The notes under the pieces are model-generated. The model did no database searches. It was given only the letters and a program-made list of their open reading frames with translations, and was not told where the DNA came from. Shown one piece after another: positions 16,515-25,100 of a stretch of DNA of 64,000 bases. The position numbers and the translations under genes were made by a program. Source of the DNA: Kribbella pratensis (GTDB lineage Bacteria > Actinomycetota > Actinomycetes > Propionibacteriales > Kribbellaceae); the NCBI RefSeq assembly GCF_004365355.1, contig NZ_SODP01000005.1:492358-556357 (forward strand). The letters are read 5' to 3'. Position 1 is the first letter of the stretch. Each line of letters starts with the position of its first letter.

Positions 16515-17161
16515 CAGGCCACCGCCGTCCGTCGTTCGGCCCATCGCTGCAGGAAGATCAGGGGGACGATGAGGATCAGGAAGCCGATGGTGATCCACAC
16601 CAGCGTGAGCATCTGGTTCTCACCGCGCTCGGCCATCGCCGCCGGGATCGCGCCTGCCTCGGCGACCGAGAAGCCGGCCGCGATCGTGGTGTTCTTCAGC
16701 AGCGCGATCAGCACGCTCATCAGCGGCGGCTGGATCGCGCGGAACGCCTGCGGCAGCACGATCACCGACAGCACCTGGATGAACGACATGCCGATCGCCC
16801 GGCCGGCCTCGGTCTGCCCGGGCGGGATCGTGTTGATGCCGGATCGGACCACCTCGCAGATGAACGCCGACGTGTAGATCGTCAGCGCGACCACCGCGGA
16901 CCAGAAGAACGACGGCAGCTCGATGTTCATCTTCGGTGCGCCGAAGACCAGGAACGCGAACACCAGGGTCAGCGGGGTGTTCCGCAGTATGTTCACGTAG
17001 CCGGTGCCGACGCCCCGCAGGGCCGGCACCGGGGAGACCCGGAACGTGCCGAGCAGGGTGCCGAGCACCAGGCTGAGCACGCCGGAGATCAGGAACAACT
17101 TGATCGTGGTCCAGAAACCCTGTCCGAACAGATCCCAGTTGTCGGTGAGGACCGAGAACAT
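16514..17161 (-). CDS. gluC: Glutamate-type ABC transporter permease
   Basis: 215-residue permease partner of GluD. It starts MFSVLTDNWDLFGQGFWTTI, with five predicted membrane helices and EAA loop EAGRAIGMSFIQVLSVIVLPQAF. Separated from gluB by 66 bases holding a very strong hairpin, and overlapping gluD by four bases, so C and D are translationally coupled while B is insulated from them. Confidence 0.9.
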   Translation of the reverse strand: MFSVLTDNWDLFGQGFWTTIKLFLISGVLSLVLGTLLGTFRVSPVPALRGVGTGYVNILRNTPLTLVFAFLVFGAPKMNIELPSFFWSAVVALTIYTSAFICEVVRSGINTIPPGQTEAGRAIGMSFIQVLSVIVLPQAFRAIQPPLMSVLIALLKNTTIAAGFSVAEAGAIPAAMAERGENQMLTLVWITIGFLILIVPLIFLQRWAERRTAVA

Positions 17162-17185
17162 CGCGACCTTCCTGCAAAGACGTGG

Positions 17186-17221
17186 TCCGGCCGCGGCGCC
17201 CGTACGGACGCCGCGGCCGGA
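17186..17221 (-). promoter_or_regulatory. gluB-gluC intergenic hairpin
   Basis: TCCGGCCGCGGCG (17186-17198), 10-base loop, CGCCGCGGCCGGA (17209-17221): perfect 13-bp stem, six bases behind the gluB stop. It is probably a partial terminator or 3' stabiliser giving more binding protein than permease, a common pattern in binding-protein-dependent transporters. Confidence 0.7.
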
Positions 17222-17227
17222 TCTGGA

Positions 17228-18151
17228 TCAGTACTTCTCGAGCGGCGGCGGGGTCGAGGTCGAACCCGACTTGCCGAGCGTCTCGTCGTAGATCGCCTTC
17301 CAGGTGCCGTCGGAGGCCGACGTCTCCAGGATCGAGTTCATCTTGTCGCGCAGCGCCTTGTCGGCCAGCGGCAGGCCGATGCCGTACTTCTCGGTGCTGA
17401 ACGGCTTGCCGACCACGCGCAGCTGGTCGGGCGCGGTGGCCGCGTAGCCCTTGAGGATCGCGTCGTCGGTGGTGACCGCGTCGGTCTTCTTGTCCAGCAA
17501 CTGCGAGACGCACTCCGAGTAGGTCTTGAACTCGGAGATGTTGCTCGCCTCGGTGAGCTGCTCGTCCTTGACCCGCTGGATCGGCGTCGAACCGGTCGCC
17601 GAGCAGACCTTCTTGCCCTTCAGCGCGGTCTTGCCGGCGTCCATCGAGGTGTCGTCCTTGCGGACCAGCAGGTCCTGGCCGGCGATGAAGTACGGGCCGG
17701 CGAACGAGACCTGCTTCTTGCGCTTGTCGGTGATCGAGTAGGTGCCGACGTAGTAGTTGACCTCACCGCCGGCGATCGCGGTCTCGCGGTTCGCGGACGG
17801 GATCTCCTTGTACTCGATCTTGTCCGGGTCGAAGCCGAGGCCGGCCGCCATCATCCGGGCGACCTCGATGTCGAAACCGCAGCGCTTGCCCCCTGCGTCC
17901 TTGTAGCCGAGGTTCGGCTGGTCGGCCTTGACGCCGACGGTTACCTTGCCGGCGGACTTCATCTTGGTGAAGGTCGGGCTGCCGGCCACATCCACGCCGG
18001 ACGCGGTGGTGAACTTGTGCAGGTCGCCGCAGGAGTCGGAAGCGTTGCCGCCACCGCCGCCACTGGCGGCAGGCTCGTCCTTGCCACAGGCAACGGCGGT
18101 CAGCGCGAGCGCACCGACGCCGAGAGTGGCGACGAGGTTGCGCATTCTCAT
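17228..18151 (-). CDS. gluB: Glutamate-type ABC transporter substrate-binding lipoprotein
   Basis: 307-residue extracellular solute-binding protein, family 3 (SBP_bac_3). Lipoprotein signal with lipobox AVAC, lipidated Cys22, then a Gly/Ser-rich linker. Binding-domain motifs: VGVKADQPNLGYKD, GFDIEVARMMA, YYVGTYSITDKRK, and DAVTTDDAILKGY. The order after gluA and before gluCD fits amino-acid (glutamate) import across the cytoplasmic membrane. A strong hairpin lies right behind the stop. Confidence 0.93.
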   Translation of the reverse strand: MRMRNLVATLGVGALALTAVACGKDEPAASGGGGGNASDSCGDLHKFTTASGVDVAGSPTFTKMKSAGKVTVGVKADQPNLGYKDAGGKRCGFDIEVARMMAAGLGFDPDKIEYKEIPSANRETAIAGGEVNYYVGTYSITDKRKKQVSFAGPYFIAGQDLLVRKDDTSMDAGKTALKGKKVCSATGSTPIQRVKDEQLTEASNISEFKTYSECVSQLLDKKTDAVTTDDAILKGYAATAPDQLRVVGKPFSTEKYGIGLPLADKALRDKMNSILETSASDGTWKAIYDETLGKSGSTSTPPPLEKY

Positions 18152-18201
18152 GATCTGGTTCCCCTTCGTTGGTTACTACAGCTACAGCCGCGGGCGGGAG
18201 C

Positions 18202-18978
18202 TCAGTGCTTCAGGATCTTGCCGAGGAAGTCCTGGGCCCGCCGGGAGGTCGGGTTGGTGAAGAAGGTCTCCGGGTCGGACTCTTCGACGATCTCGCCGTC
18301 GGCCATGAACACCACCCGGTTCGCGGCGGTGCGGGCGAAGCCCATCTCGTGCGTGACCACGACCATCGTCATGCCCTGCTTGGCCAGATCGATCATCACC
18401 TCGAGGACCTCCTGGATCATCTCCGGGTCGAGCGCCGAGGTGGGCTCGTCGAAGAGGATGACCTTGGGGTCCATGGCCAGCGCCCGCGCGATCGCGACGC
18501 GCTGCTGCTGGCCACCGGACAGCTGAGCCGGGTACTTCGAGGCCTGGTTCGCGACCCCCACCCGCTCCAGCAGTTCCATCGCCCGCTTCTCGGCCTGCTT
18601 CGGGTCGGTCTTGCGAACCTTGAGCGGGCCGAGGGTGACGTTCTGCAGGATCGTCTTGTGCGCGAACAGGTTGAACGACTGGAACACCATGCCGACGTCG
18701 GCACGCAGCCTGGCCAGCGCCTTGCCCTCACTGGGCAGCGGCTCACCGTCCAGCAGGATGCTGCCCGAGTCGATGGGTTCCAGCCGGTTGATCGCGCGGC
18801 AGAGCGTTGACTTCCCGGAACCGGACGGGCCGATCACGACCACGACCTCGCCCTTGGCGATGGACAGGTCGATGTCCTTCAGCACGTGCAGTTCGCCGAA
18901 GTGTTTGTTGACACCGGACAGTGCCACCAACCCGGCCCTGTTCTGAGTGTCTGGCGTGAGAGTGCCGGAATCGCTCAT
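18202..18978 (-). CDS. gluA: Glutamate-type ABC transporter ATP-binding protein
   Basis: 258-residue ATPase of the polar amino-acid uptake family (PAAT). Walker A GPSGSGKST at about 50-58, Q-loop MVFQSFNLFAH, signature LSGGQQQRVAIARAL, Walker B VILFDEPTSALD, H-loop VVVTHEMGFA. First gene of gluABCD on the minus strand, with 50 bases to gluB. The 142 bases upstream (18979-19120) must hold the operon promoter; TTGCAG-N16-TACCAC on the minus strand is a weak candidate only. Confidence 0.93.
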   Translation of the reverse strand: MSDSGTLTPDTQNRAGLVALSGVNKHFGELHVLKDIDLSIAKGEVVVVIGPSGSGKSTLCRAINRLEPIDSGSILLDGEPLPSEGKALARLRADVGMVFQSFNLFAHKTILQNVTLGPLKVRKTDPKQAEKRAMELLERVGVANQASKYPAQLSGGQQQRVAIARALAMDPKVILFDEPTSALDPEMIQEVLEVMIDLAKQGMTMVVVTHEMGFARTAANRVVFMADGEIVEESDPETFFTNPTSRRAQDFLGKILKH

Positions 18979-19120
18979 GGCCAGAACCTACTGGAGCCGG
19001 GGGTGCGGTCGCAGGCCCGGGTGGTACCCCCTTGGTAACGATCTGCAATAAACCGGCGCTGACCGTAGCCCGGTGGTCACGGACTGCTCGCGATTGTTCG
19101 TTTGTGAGCGGCTCGCCCGC

Positions 19121-20812
19121 TCAGGTGACGATTCCGTACTCGCGAATCTTGCGATAGATCGTCGCGCGTGACATTCCCAACGCTGCCGCGGCAGCCTTCT
19201 TGTCGCCGTCGTACGTCGAGAGCGCGTCGACGATCGCGTCCCGTTCGAGGGCCTCGATCGGGGTCAGCTGCCGGCGGGTGGTGGCTCTGCACTCGGGCGG
19301 CAGGTCGGCCAACTCGACCACCCCTGACCGGCGTCGCCTGGCGACCGCGGTGAGGACAGCGCGCAGATGGGTGATGTTTCCCGACCACGGCAGCCGCATC
19401 AGCTGGTTCATCGTGGCGGGAGAGAAGGTGAGGCCGCTGATGCCCGCCTTGGCAAGCAACGACCGGACCAGCGCGGGAATGTCCTCGACGTGATGCCGCA
19501 GCGGCGGCACCTCGACGGCCCGGGGGAAGAACGCGAGCAGCTCGTCGGCGATCTCGGACCGGTCGGCCGGCAGCGTGAGCGCGACCCAGGCGTCGCCGGC
19601 GATCGCGCCGTCCCGGACGTTCTGCAGCAATTCGGTCAGTCCGTCGAGGACCTCGCCGGTCAGCAGGTGCGCCCGCCGGACGATCAGGTCGGCGCCGGAA
19701 TCCAGCTCGGCCCGTGCCTCGGTCAGCAGGTCGTCGCCCATCGCCTCAGGATCGAGTACGACGAGCCGGCGCTCAGGCGCCACATGCCGGCGTACGGCGC
19801 GCAGCATGGTCAGCTTGCCCGTCCCCGCCTCGCCGTCGGCGATCAGCCACTCGGACCGGCTGCACGCCTCCAGCAGCTCTTGCGTGACGTGCTGCCAGAC
19901 CGCGCTCGTCCCGGTCGTCCCGGGAATCAACGGCGCCCGGGCGCCCTGGGGACTGCGGACCGGCGCCCGTTGCTCCTTGATCTGGATCACGCCGCCGGCC
20001 AAGGTGTCGCCGAGGAAGGTCGGGCGATAGGCCAGTCGCGCGGTAGTCCCGCTGGGTAGATCGGTAATGAATACAAGCGGTTTGGTGCCGCCGCGCGCAT
20101 CCCGCGTGCGGTCGATGAGCGCCGCCTGGTCGTTGGCGTCGAACCGGGCCTGGGCGTAGGCGTTCATCATGAACACCTCGTCGCCGAGCGCCAGCACCGG
20201 ACCGCCGCTGTGCCGGCAGGCCGCGTAGTAGTCGCTCAGCAAGGCGTGGTCGAGCGCGTTCGCCTCCTCGACGACGCGGTCGTGGATCCGCCGCGCGGCG
20301 AGTTTGGCGAACGACAGCAGGATCGAGTTCGAGTTCCTGGCCTGGGTGGTGATGTCGAGTACGCCGAGCAGGCCGCCGGTGACGGGATGCGTGATCGGGG
20401 CGCCGGCGCACGAGAACATCCGCAGCTTCCCGTTGTAATGCTCGGCTCCGTCGATCAGGATCGGTCCGCCCACCTCGAGCGCAGTACCGATCCCGTTCGT
20501 GCCGACGGCGGACTCGGCGTACTGGAATCCAGGCGCGAGGTCGACCGAATCCAGCCGACGCAGCAGGGACGGGTCGCCGCCGCGGCGGTCGAGGACGACG
20601 CCTTTGGCGTCGGTCAGGATGATGCAGACCGGCTCGTTGTGCAGCTCCGACGACAGTGCGTCGATCACGGGCCGGGCCGCCCGCATCAGCGTCGTCTCGC
20701 GGTCGATCCGGTCGAAGTACTTCGGGGCGGGGCGGTCGACGTCGACCTGCGACGCCTGTGAGCGCTCCCACGACACTCGGATGGGATCTCGGACCGGCTG
20801 TGCAGCGCCCAT
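19121..20812 (-). CDS. AcoR/MimR-type transcriptional activator, divergent from the prm operon
   Basis: 563-residue regulator with an N-terminal GAF domain (about 50-165; AESAVGTNGIGTAL and FSCAGAPITHPVTGGLLGVLD), a middle PAS-like region, an AAA+-like region with a Walker A variant DGEAGTGKLTML, and a C-terminal Fis-type HTH (AAAALGMSRATIYRKIREYG). It resembles bacterial enhancer-binding proteins of the AcoR type, but no GAFTGA sigma-54 contact loop is visible in the AAA+ part. The ATG at 20812 (MGAAQPVRDPIRVSWERS) is preferred; the much longer open frame upstream runs antisense through prmA. Probable activator of the divergent prm genes, by analogy with mycobacterial MimR. Confidence 0.88.
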   Translation of the reverse strand: MGAAQPVRDPIRVSWERSQASQVDVDRPAPKYFDRIDRETTLMRAARPVIDALSSELHNEPVCIILTDAKGVVLDRRGGDPSLLRRLDSVDLAPGFQYAESAVGTNGIGTALEVGGPILIDGAEHYNGKLRMFSCAGAPITHPVTGGLLGVLDITTQARNSNSILLSFAKLAARRIHDRVVEEANALDHALLSDYYAACRHSGGPVLALGDEVFMMNAYAQARFDANDQAALIDRTRDARGGTKPLVFITDLPSGTTARLAYRPTFLGDTLAGGVIQIKEQRAPVRSPQGARAPLIPGTTGTSAVWQHVTQELLEACSRSEWLIADGEAGTGKLTMLRAVRRHVAPERRLVVLDPEAMGDDLLTEARAELDSGADLIVRRAHLLTGEVLDGLTELLQNVRDGAIAGDAWVALTLPADRSEIADELLAFFPRAVEVPPLRHHVEDIPALVRSLLAKAGISGLTFSPATMNQLMRLPWSGNITHLRAVLTAVARRRRSGVVELADLPPECRATTRRQLTPIEALERDAIVDALSTYDGDKKAAAAALGMSRATIYRKIREYGIVT

Positions 20813-20953
20813 AGCGGTCTCCTTCACGTCCGTCACCAGCGAACTTCGACCAACGGTAGCTGCCCAGGCTGTGACCGCCATCTCACATTGAGACACGGAG
20901 ACGTCCGTCAGGCGGCTTTCATCTCCTATCAACCCCGATGATGGAGGCCCACA
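20813..20953. promoter_or_regulatory. Divergent regulator/prmA control region
   Basis: 141 bases between the activator and prmA. TGTGA-N8-TCACA is at 20870-20887. Overlapping it is a second palindrome TCTCA-N3-TGAGA (20881-20893). ACGTCCGTCA occurs twice, near 20826 and 20901. No sigma-54 type GG-N10-GC promoter is seen. TATCAA at 20927-20932 is a possible but weak -10. The palindromes are the best candidates for activator binding. Confidence 0.5.
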
Positions 20954-22597
20954 TTGAGCAGGCAGAGTCTTACCAAGGCCCACGCCAAGATCACCGAGTT
21001 GTCCTGGGAACCGACGTTCGCGACCCCGGCGACCCGGTTCGGCACCGACTACACCTTCGAGAAGGCGCCGAAGAAGGATCCGCTGAAGCAGATCATGCGG
21101 TCCTACTTCCCGATGGAGGAGGAGAAGGACAACCGCGTGTACGGCGCCATGGACGGCGCGATCCGCGGCAACATGTTCCGTCAGGTGCAGCAGCGCTGGC
21201 TGGAGTGGCAGAAGCTGTTCCTCAGCATCATCCCGTTCCCGGAGATCTCCGCGGCCCGGGCGATGCCGATGGCGATCGACGCCGTACCGAACCCGGAGAT
21301 CCACAACGGGCTCGCCGTACAGATGATCGACGAGGTCAGGCACTCGACGATCCAGATGAACCTCAAGCGCCTGTACATGAACAACTACATCGACCCGGCC
21401 GGTTTCGACATGACCGAGAAGGCGTTCGCGAACAACTACGCGGGCACCATCGGCCGGCAGTTCGGCGAGGGGTTCATCACCGGTGACGCGATCACCGCGG
21501 CGAACATCTACCTGACCGTCGTCGCGGAGACCGCCTTCACCAACACGCTGTTCGTGGCGATGCCGGACGAGGCCGCGGCCAACGGCGACTACCTGTTGCC
21601 GACGGTCTTCCACTCGGTCCAGTCCGACGAGTCGCGGCACATCAGCAACGGGTACTCGATCCTGCTGATGGCGCTGGCCGACGAGCGCAACCGGCCGCTG
21701 CTGGAACGCGACCTGCGCTACGCGTGGTGGAACAACCACTGTGTCGTGGATGCCGCGATCGGCACGTTCATCGAGTACGGCACGAAGGACCGGCGCAAGG
21801 ACCGGGAGAGCTATGCGGAGATGTGGCGGCGGTGGATCTACGACGACTACTACCGCAGCTACCTGCTGCCGCTGGAGAAGTACGGCCTCACGATTCCGCA
21901 CGACCTGGTCGAGGAAGCGTGGAACCGGATCACCACCAAGGGCTACGTGCACGAGGTCGCGCGGTTCTTCGCCACCGGCTGGCCGGTGAACTACTGGCGG
22001 ATCGACGCGATGACCGACAAGGACTTCGAGTGGTTCGAGGAGAAGTACCCCGGCTGGTACTCGAAGTACGGCAAGTGGTGGGAGAACTACAACCGGCTCG
22101 CGTACCCCGGCAAGAACAAGCCGATCGCGTTCGAAGAGGTCGGCTACCAGTACCCGCACCGCTGCTGGACCTGCATGGTGCCGGCGCTGATCCGCGAGGA
22201 CATGGTCACCGAGAAGGTCGACGACCAGTGGCGCACCTACTGCTCGGAGACCTGCTACTGGACCGACGCGGTCGCGTTCCGCGGTGAGTACGACGGCCGG
22301 CCGACCCCGAACATGGGCCGCCTGACCGGCTTCCGCGAGTGGGAGACCCTGCACCACAACAAGGACCTGGCCGACATCGTGCAGGACCTCGGGTACGTGC
22401 GCGACGACGGCAAGACCCTGATCGGCCAGCCGCACCTCGACCTGGACCCGAAGAAGATGTGGACCCTCGACGACGTCCGCGGCAACACGTTCATGAGCCC
22501 GAACGTGCTGCTCAACGAGATGTCCGACGCCGAGCGCGAGGCCCACATCGCGGCCTACAAGGCCAACGGAACCGCCTCCACCCACCCGGCAGCCTGA
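20954..22597 (+). CDS. prmA: Propane monooxygenase hydroxylase large subunit
   Basis: 547-residue alpha subunit of a soluble diiron monooxygenase (PrmA/MimA group) that hydroxylates propane, mainly to 2-propanol; relatives also act on phenol and acetone. Diiron ligands are Glu97, Glu127, His130 (DEVRH), Glu192, Glu226, His229 (DESRH). Their spacing of 30, 65 and 34 residues between the glutamates is identical to the methane monooxygenase alpha subunit. The start is a TTG at 20954 behind GGAGG at 20943-20947. First gene of a ten-gene operon. Soluble, cytoplasmic, expected to pair with PrmC. Confidence 0.95.
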   Translation: MSRQSLTKAHAKITELSWEPTFATPATRFGTDYTFEKAPKKDPLKQIMRSYFPMEEEKDNRVYGAMDGAIRGNMFRQVQQRWLEWQKLFLSIIPFPEISAARAMPMAIDAVPNPEIHNGLAVQMIDEVRHSTIQMNLKRLYMNNYIDPAGFDMTEKAFANNYAGTIGRQFGEGFITGDAITAANIYLTVVAETAFTNTLFVAMPDEAAANGDYLLPTVFHSVQSDESRHISNGYSILLMALADERNRPLLERDLRYAWWNNHCVVDAAIGTFIEYGTKDRRKDRESYAEMWRRWIYDDYYRSYLLPLEKYGLTIPHDLVEEAWNRITTKGYVHEVARFFATGWPVNYWRIDAMTDKDFEWFEEKYPGWYSKYGKWWENYNRLAYPGKNKPIAFEEVGYQYPHRCWTCMVPALIREDMVTEKVDDQWRTYCSETCYWTDAVAFRGEYDGRPTPNMGRLTGFREWETLHHNKDLADIVQDLGYVRDDGKTLIGQPHLDLDPKKMWTLDDVRGNTFMSPNVLLNEMSDAEREAHIAAYKANGTASTHPAA

Positions 22598-22607
22598 GGA
22601 GGACCCG

Positions 22608-23648
22608 GTGGCCGACAAGCACCGTATCCAGTTCGAACCGGTCGGCATCGAGATGGAGGTCGGCGAGGAGGAGAAGATCCTCGACGCCGCGTTCCGGCAG
22701 GGGATCCATCTGATGCACGGCTGCCGGGAAGGGCAGTGCTCGGCGTGCAAGTCGTACCTGCTCGAGGGTGACATCCAGATGGAGCGCTACTCGACGTTCG
22801 CCTGCAACGACGCGGAGGTGGCCGAGGGTTACGTGCTGCTCTGCAAGTCGCACGCGTACAGCGACTGCACGATCGAGCTGCTGAACTACGACGAGGACGA
22901 ACTGCTCGGCGGCATCCCGATCCGGACCGTCGGCACGCGGGTCGCGGCGATCGAACGGGTCACCCGCGACATCGTGTCGCTGCGGCTCGAACCCGCCGAG
23001 CAGTTCGACTTCAGGCCGGGGCAGTACGTCGACATCACGATCCCCGGCACCGACGAACACCGCTCGTTCTCGATGGCCACAACACCCGGGACACCATCGG
23101 GTGAGATCGAGTTCCTGATCAAGAAGTACCCCGGCGGCCGGTTCTCCGGCCTGCTCGACGACGGCCTGGCGGTCGGCGACGAACTGTCCATGACCGGCCC
23201 GTATGGCTCGTCGACGTTGAAGGACGGGCACGTGTTGCCGGTGGTCTGCGTGGCCGGCGGGGCGGGGATGGCGCCCATCCTGTCGATCCTGCGGCACCTG
23301 AAGGAGACCGGCAGTACGCGTCCGGTCCGGTTCTACTACGGCGCGCGGACGGCGGCCGACCTGTTCTACCTGGAGGCGATCAAGGAGCTCGGTGCGGACC
23401 TCACCGGCTTCGAGTTCATCGCCTGCCTGTCCGAGTCGGCTCAGGACTCAGAGGGACTCCAGGTGGAGGAGGGCAACGTCACCGAGATCGTCGAACGGCG
23501 CGAGCCCGAGCTGCACCGCAGCGAGGTCTACCTGTGCGGCCCGCCGCCGATGGTCGACGCCGCCTTGACGTTGCTGGAGGCAAGCAACGTGCCGAAGGAC
23601 CAGGTCTTCTACGACAAGTTCACCAGCCCAGCTACCGATGGAGCCTGA
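22608..23648 (+). CDS. prmB: Propane monooxygenase reductase
   Basis: 346-residue electron-transfer subunit carrying NADH electrons to the PrmA diiron site. N-terminal plant-type 2Fe-2S domain with Cys39, Cys44, Cys47 and Cys79 (GCREGQCSACKS). Then an FAD domain with RSFSMA near 150 and RPGQYVDI, and an NAD domain with VAGGAGMAPILS and YLCGPPPMVDA. GTG start at 22608 behind GAGGAGG, 10 bases after prmA. The 3' end is followed directly by prmC. Confidence 0.95.
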   Translation: MADKHRIQFEPVGIEMEVGEEEKILDAAFRQGIHLMHGCREGQCSACKSYLLEGDIQMERYSTFACNDAEVAEGYVLLCKSHAYSDCTIELLNYDEDELLGGIPIRTVGTRVAAIERVTRDIVSLRLEPAEQFDFRPGQYVDITIPGTDEHRSFSMATTPGTPSGEIEFLIKKYPGGRFSGLLDDGLAVGDELSMTGPYGSSTLKDGHVLPVVCVAGGAGMAPILSILRHLKETGSTRPVRFYYGARTAADLFYLEAIKELGADLTGFEFIACLSESAQDSEGLQVEEGNVTEIVERREPELHRSEVYLCGPPPMVDAALTLLEASNVPKDQVFYDKFTSPATDGA

Positions 23649-23649
23649 G

Positions 23650-24756
23650 ATGACCGAAACCACCCAGACGAAACAGCGCAGTTTTCCGAGCATAGAGTTC
23701 ACCGACTCCGAGGCCGGCGCGCTGGAGTTCCCGAGCTCGCAGAGCCGGTCGTACAACTACTACAAGCCGGCCAAGCTGCGGGCGACGATGTACGAGGACG
23801 TCACGGTCGACGTCCAGCCGGACCCCGATCGGCACCTGAGCCAGGGCTGGATCTACGGCTTCGGCAACGGCCCCGGCGGCTACCCGAAGGAGTGGACCGC
23901 CGCGAAGTCCTCGAACTGGCACGCGTTCCTCGACCCGAACGAGGAGTGGAACCAGACGATCTACCGGAACAACTCCGCGGTCGTCCGCCAGGTCGACCTC
24001 GGCCTGCAGAACGCCAAGCGGGCCAGGGCGTACGACGCCTGGAACCCGGCGTGGCTGAAGTTCGTCGAGCGGAACCTCGGCGCCTGGATGCACGCGGAGA
24101 ACGGGCTCGCGCTGCACGTCTTCACCAGCATCCAGCGGTCCGGTCCGACGAACATGATCAACACCGCGGTCGCTGTGAACGCCGCGCACAAGATGCGGTT
24201 CGCCCAGGACCTCGCGCTCTTCAACCTGGATCTGTCGGAGGCGCACGTACCGTTCGACGGTTCGGCGCACAAGGAGGTCTGGCAGAGCGCGCCGGAGTGG
24301 CAGCCGACGCGTGAGGTGGTCGAGCGGCTGACCGCCGTCGGCGACTGGTGCGAGCTGCTCTTCGCCACCAACATCGTGTTCGAGCAGCTGGTCGGGTCGC
24401 TGTTCCGGACCGAGCTGGTGATGCAGATCGCGGCCCGCAACGGTGACTACATCACGCCGACGATCGTCGGCACCGGCGAGCACGACTACGACCGCGACCT
24501 CTCGTACAGCCGCAACCTGTTCCGGCTGCTGACCAGGGACGCGGAGTTCGGCGAGACCAACAAGGTGCTGTTCGGCGAGTGGCTCGCGACCTGGGTGCCG
24601 CGCTGCCTCGACGCCGCCCACGCGCTGCAGCCGATCTGGTCCCAGCCGGCCGAGAAGTCGGTCACGTTCGCGGACAGCCTGGACGCGGCCAAGCAGAAGT
24701 TCCGTTCCGTGCTCGAGGACCTCGGGCTCGACACCCCGAAGGAGCTGGACCAGTGA
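23650..24756 (+). CDS. prmC: Propane monooxygenase hydroxylase small subunit
   Basis: 368-residue beta subunit of the hydroxylase, a ferritin-like protein without the full set of iron ligands that packs against PrmA. Typical features are SRSYNYYKPAKLRATMYEDV near the N-terminus and QRSGPTNMINTAVAVNAAHKMRFAQD in the helical core. The ATG at 23650 has GGAG six bases upstream; an ATG at 23638 would overlap prmB by 11 bases. The stop overlaps the prmD start (GTGA). Confidence 0.93.
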   Translation: MTETTQTKQRSFPSIEFTDSEAGALEFPSSQSRSYNYYKPAKLRATMYEDVTVDVQPDPDRHLSQGWIYGFGNGPGGYPKEWTAAKSSNWHAFLDPNEEWNQTIYRNNSAVVRQVDLGLQNAKRARAYDAWNPAWLKFVERNLGAWMHAENGLALHVFTSIQRSGPTNMINTAVAVNAAHKMRFAQDLALFNLDLSEAHVPFDGSAHKEVWQSAPEWQPTREVVERLTAVGDWCELLFATNIVFEQLVGSLFRTELVMQIAARNGDYITPTIVGTGEHDYDRDLSYSRNLFRLLTRDAEFGETNKVLFGEWLATWVPRCLDAAHALQPIWSQPAEKSVTFADSLDAAKQKFRSVLEDLGLDTPKELDQ

Positions 24757-25094
24757 GCATGCAGTTCGGATCTGAAGCCGAGTTCTCCAACAAGACCGGC
24801 GTGACCTTGATGAACACCCCGATCGGCCGTGTCGTCGCCCAGGTGATGGGCGCGAAGGACGGCGTCGAGCTGACGGAGTACCCGTCGATGATCCGCGTCG
24901 ACGGGACCGGCCTGCTCGACTTCGACTACGCCGAGCTGTCCGACGCGCTCGGGATGGACTTCGACGGGTCGGTGTTCGAGGAGATCTCGTCCACCCACTA
25001 CGGCCGGATGGTGCACCTGGACGACAAGACCATCCTGTTCGCCAGCCCCGAGGACGCCGCCGAGTACATCGGCTTCGACCTCACCACGAAGTGA
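24753..25094 (+). CDS. prmD: Propane monooxygenase coupling (effector) protein
   Basis: 113-residue MmoB/DmpM-like effector protein that binds the hydroxylase and tunes electron transfer and substrate entry. Signature-like segments: NTPIGRVVAQVMGAKDGVEL, EYPSMIRVDGTGLLDFDY and the start of the second half, LGMDFDGSVFEEISSTHYG. GTG at 24753 overlaps the prmC stop (GTGA); ATG at 24759 is an alternative. No metal ligands or cofactor are expected. Confidence 0.93.
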   Translation: MSMQFGSEAEFSNKTGVTLMNTPIGRVVAQVMGAKDGVELTEYPSMIRVDGTGLLDFDYAELSDALGMDFDGSVFEEISSTHYGRMVHLDDKTILFASPEDAAEYIGFDLTTK

Positions 25095-25100
25095 GCGCGC

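Noticed and set aside
20813..20953. Sigma-54 (-24/-12) promoter before prmA
   Set aside because: No GG-N10-GC arrangement is present in the region.
19121..22774. A 1217-codon open frame on the minus strand
   Set aside because: Only the part up to 20812 encodes the regulator. The rest runs antisense through prmA and has low-complexity Val/Arg/Gly/Leu composition typical of an antisense frame in GC-rich DNA.
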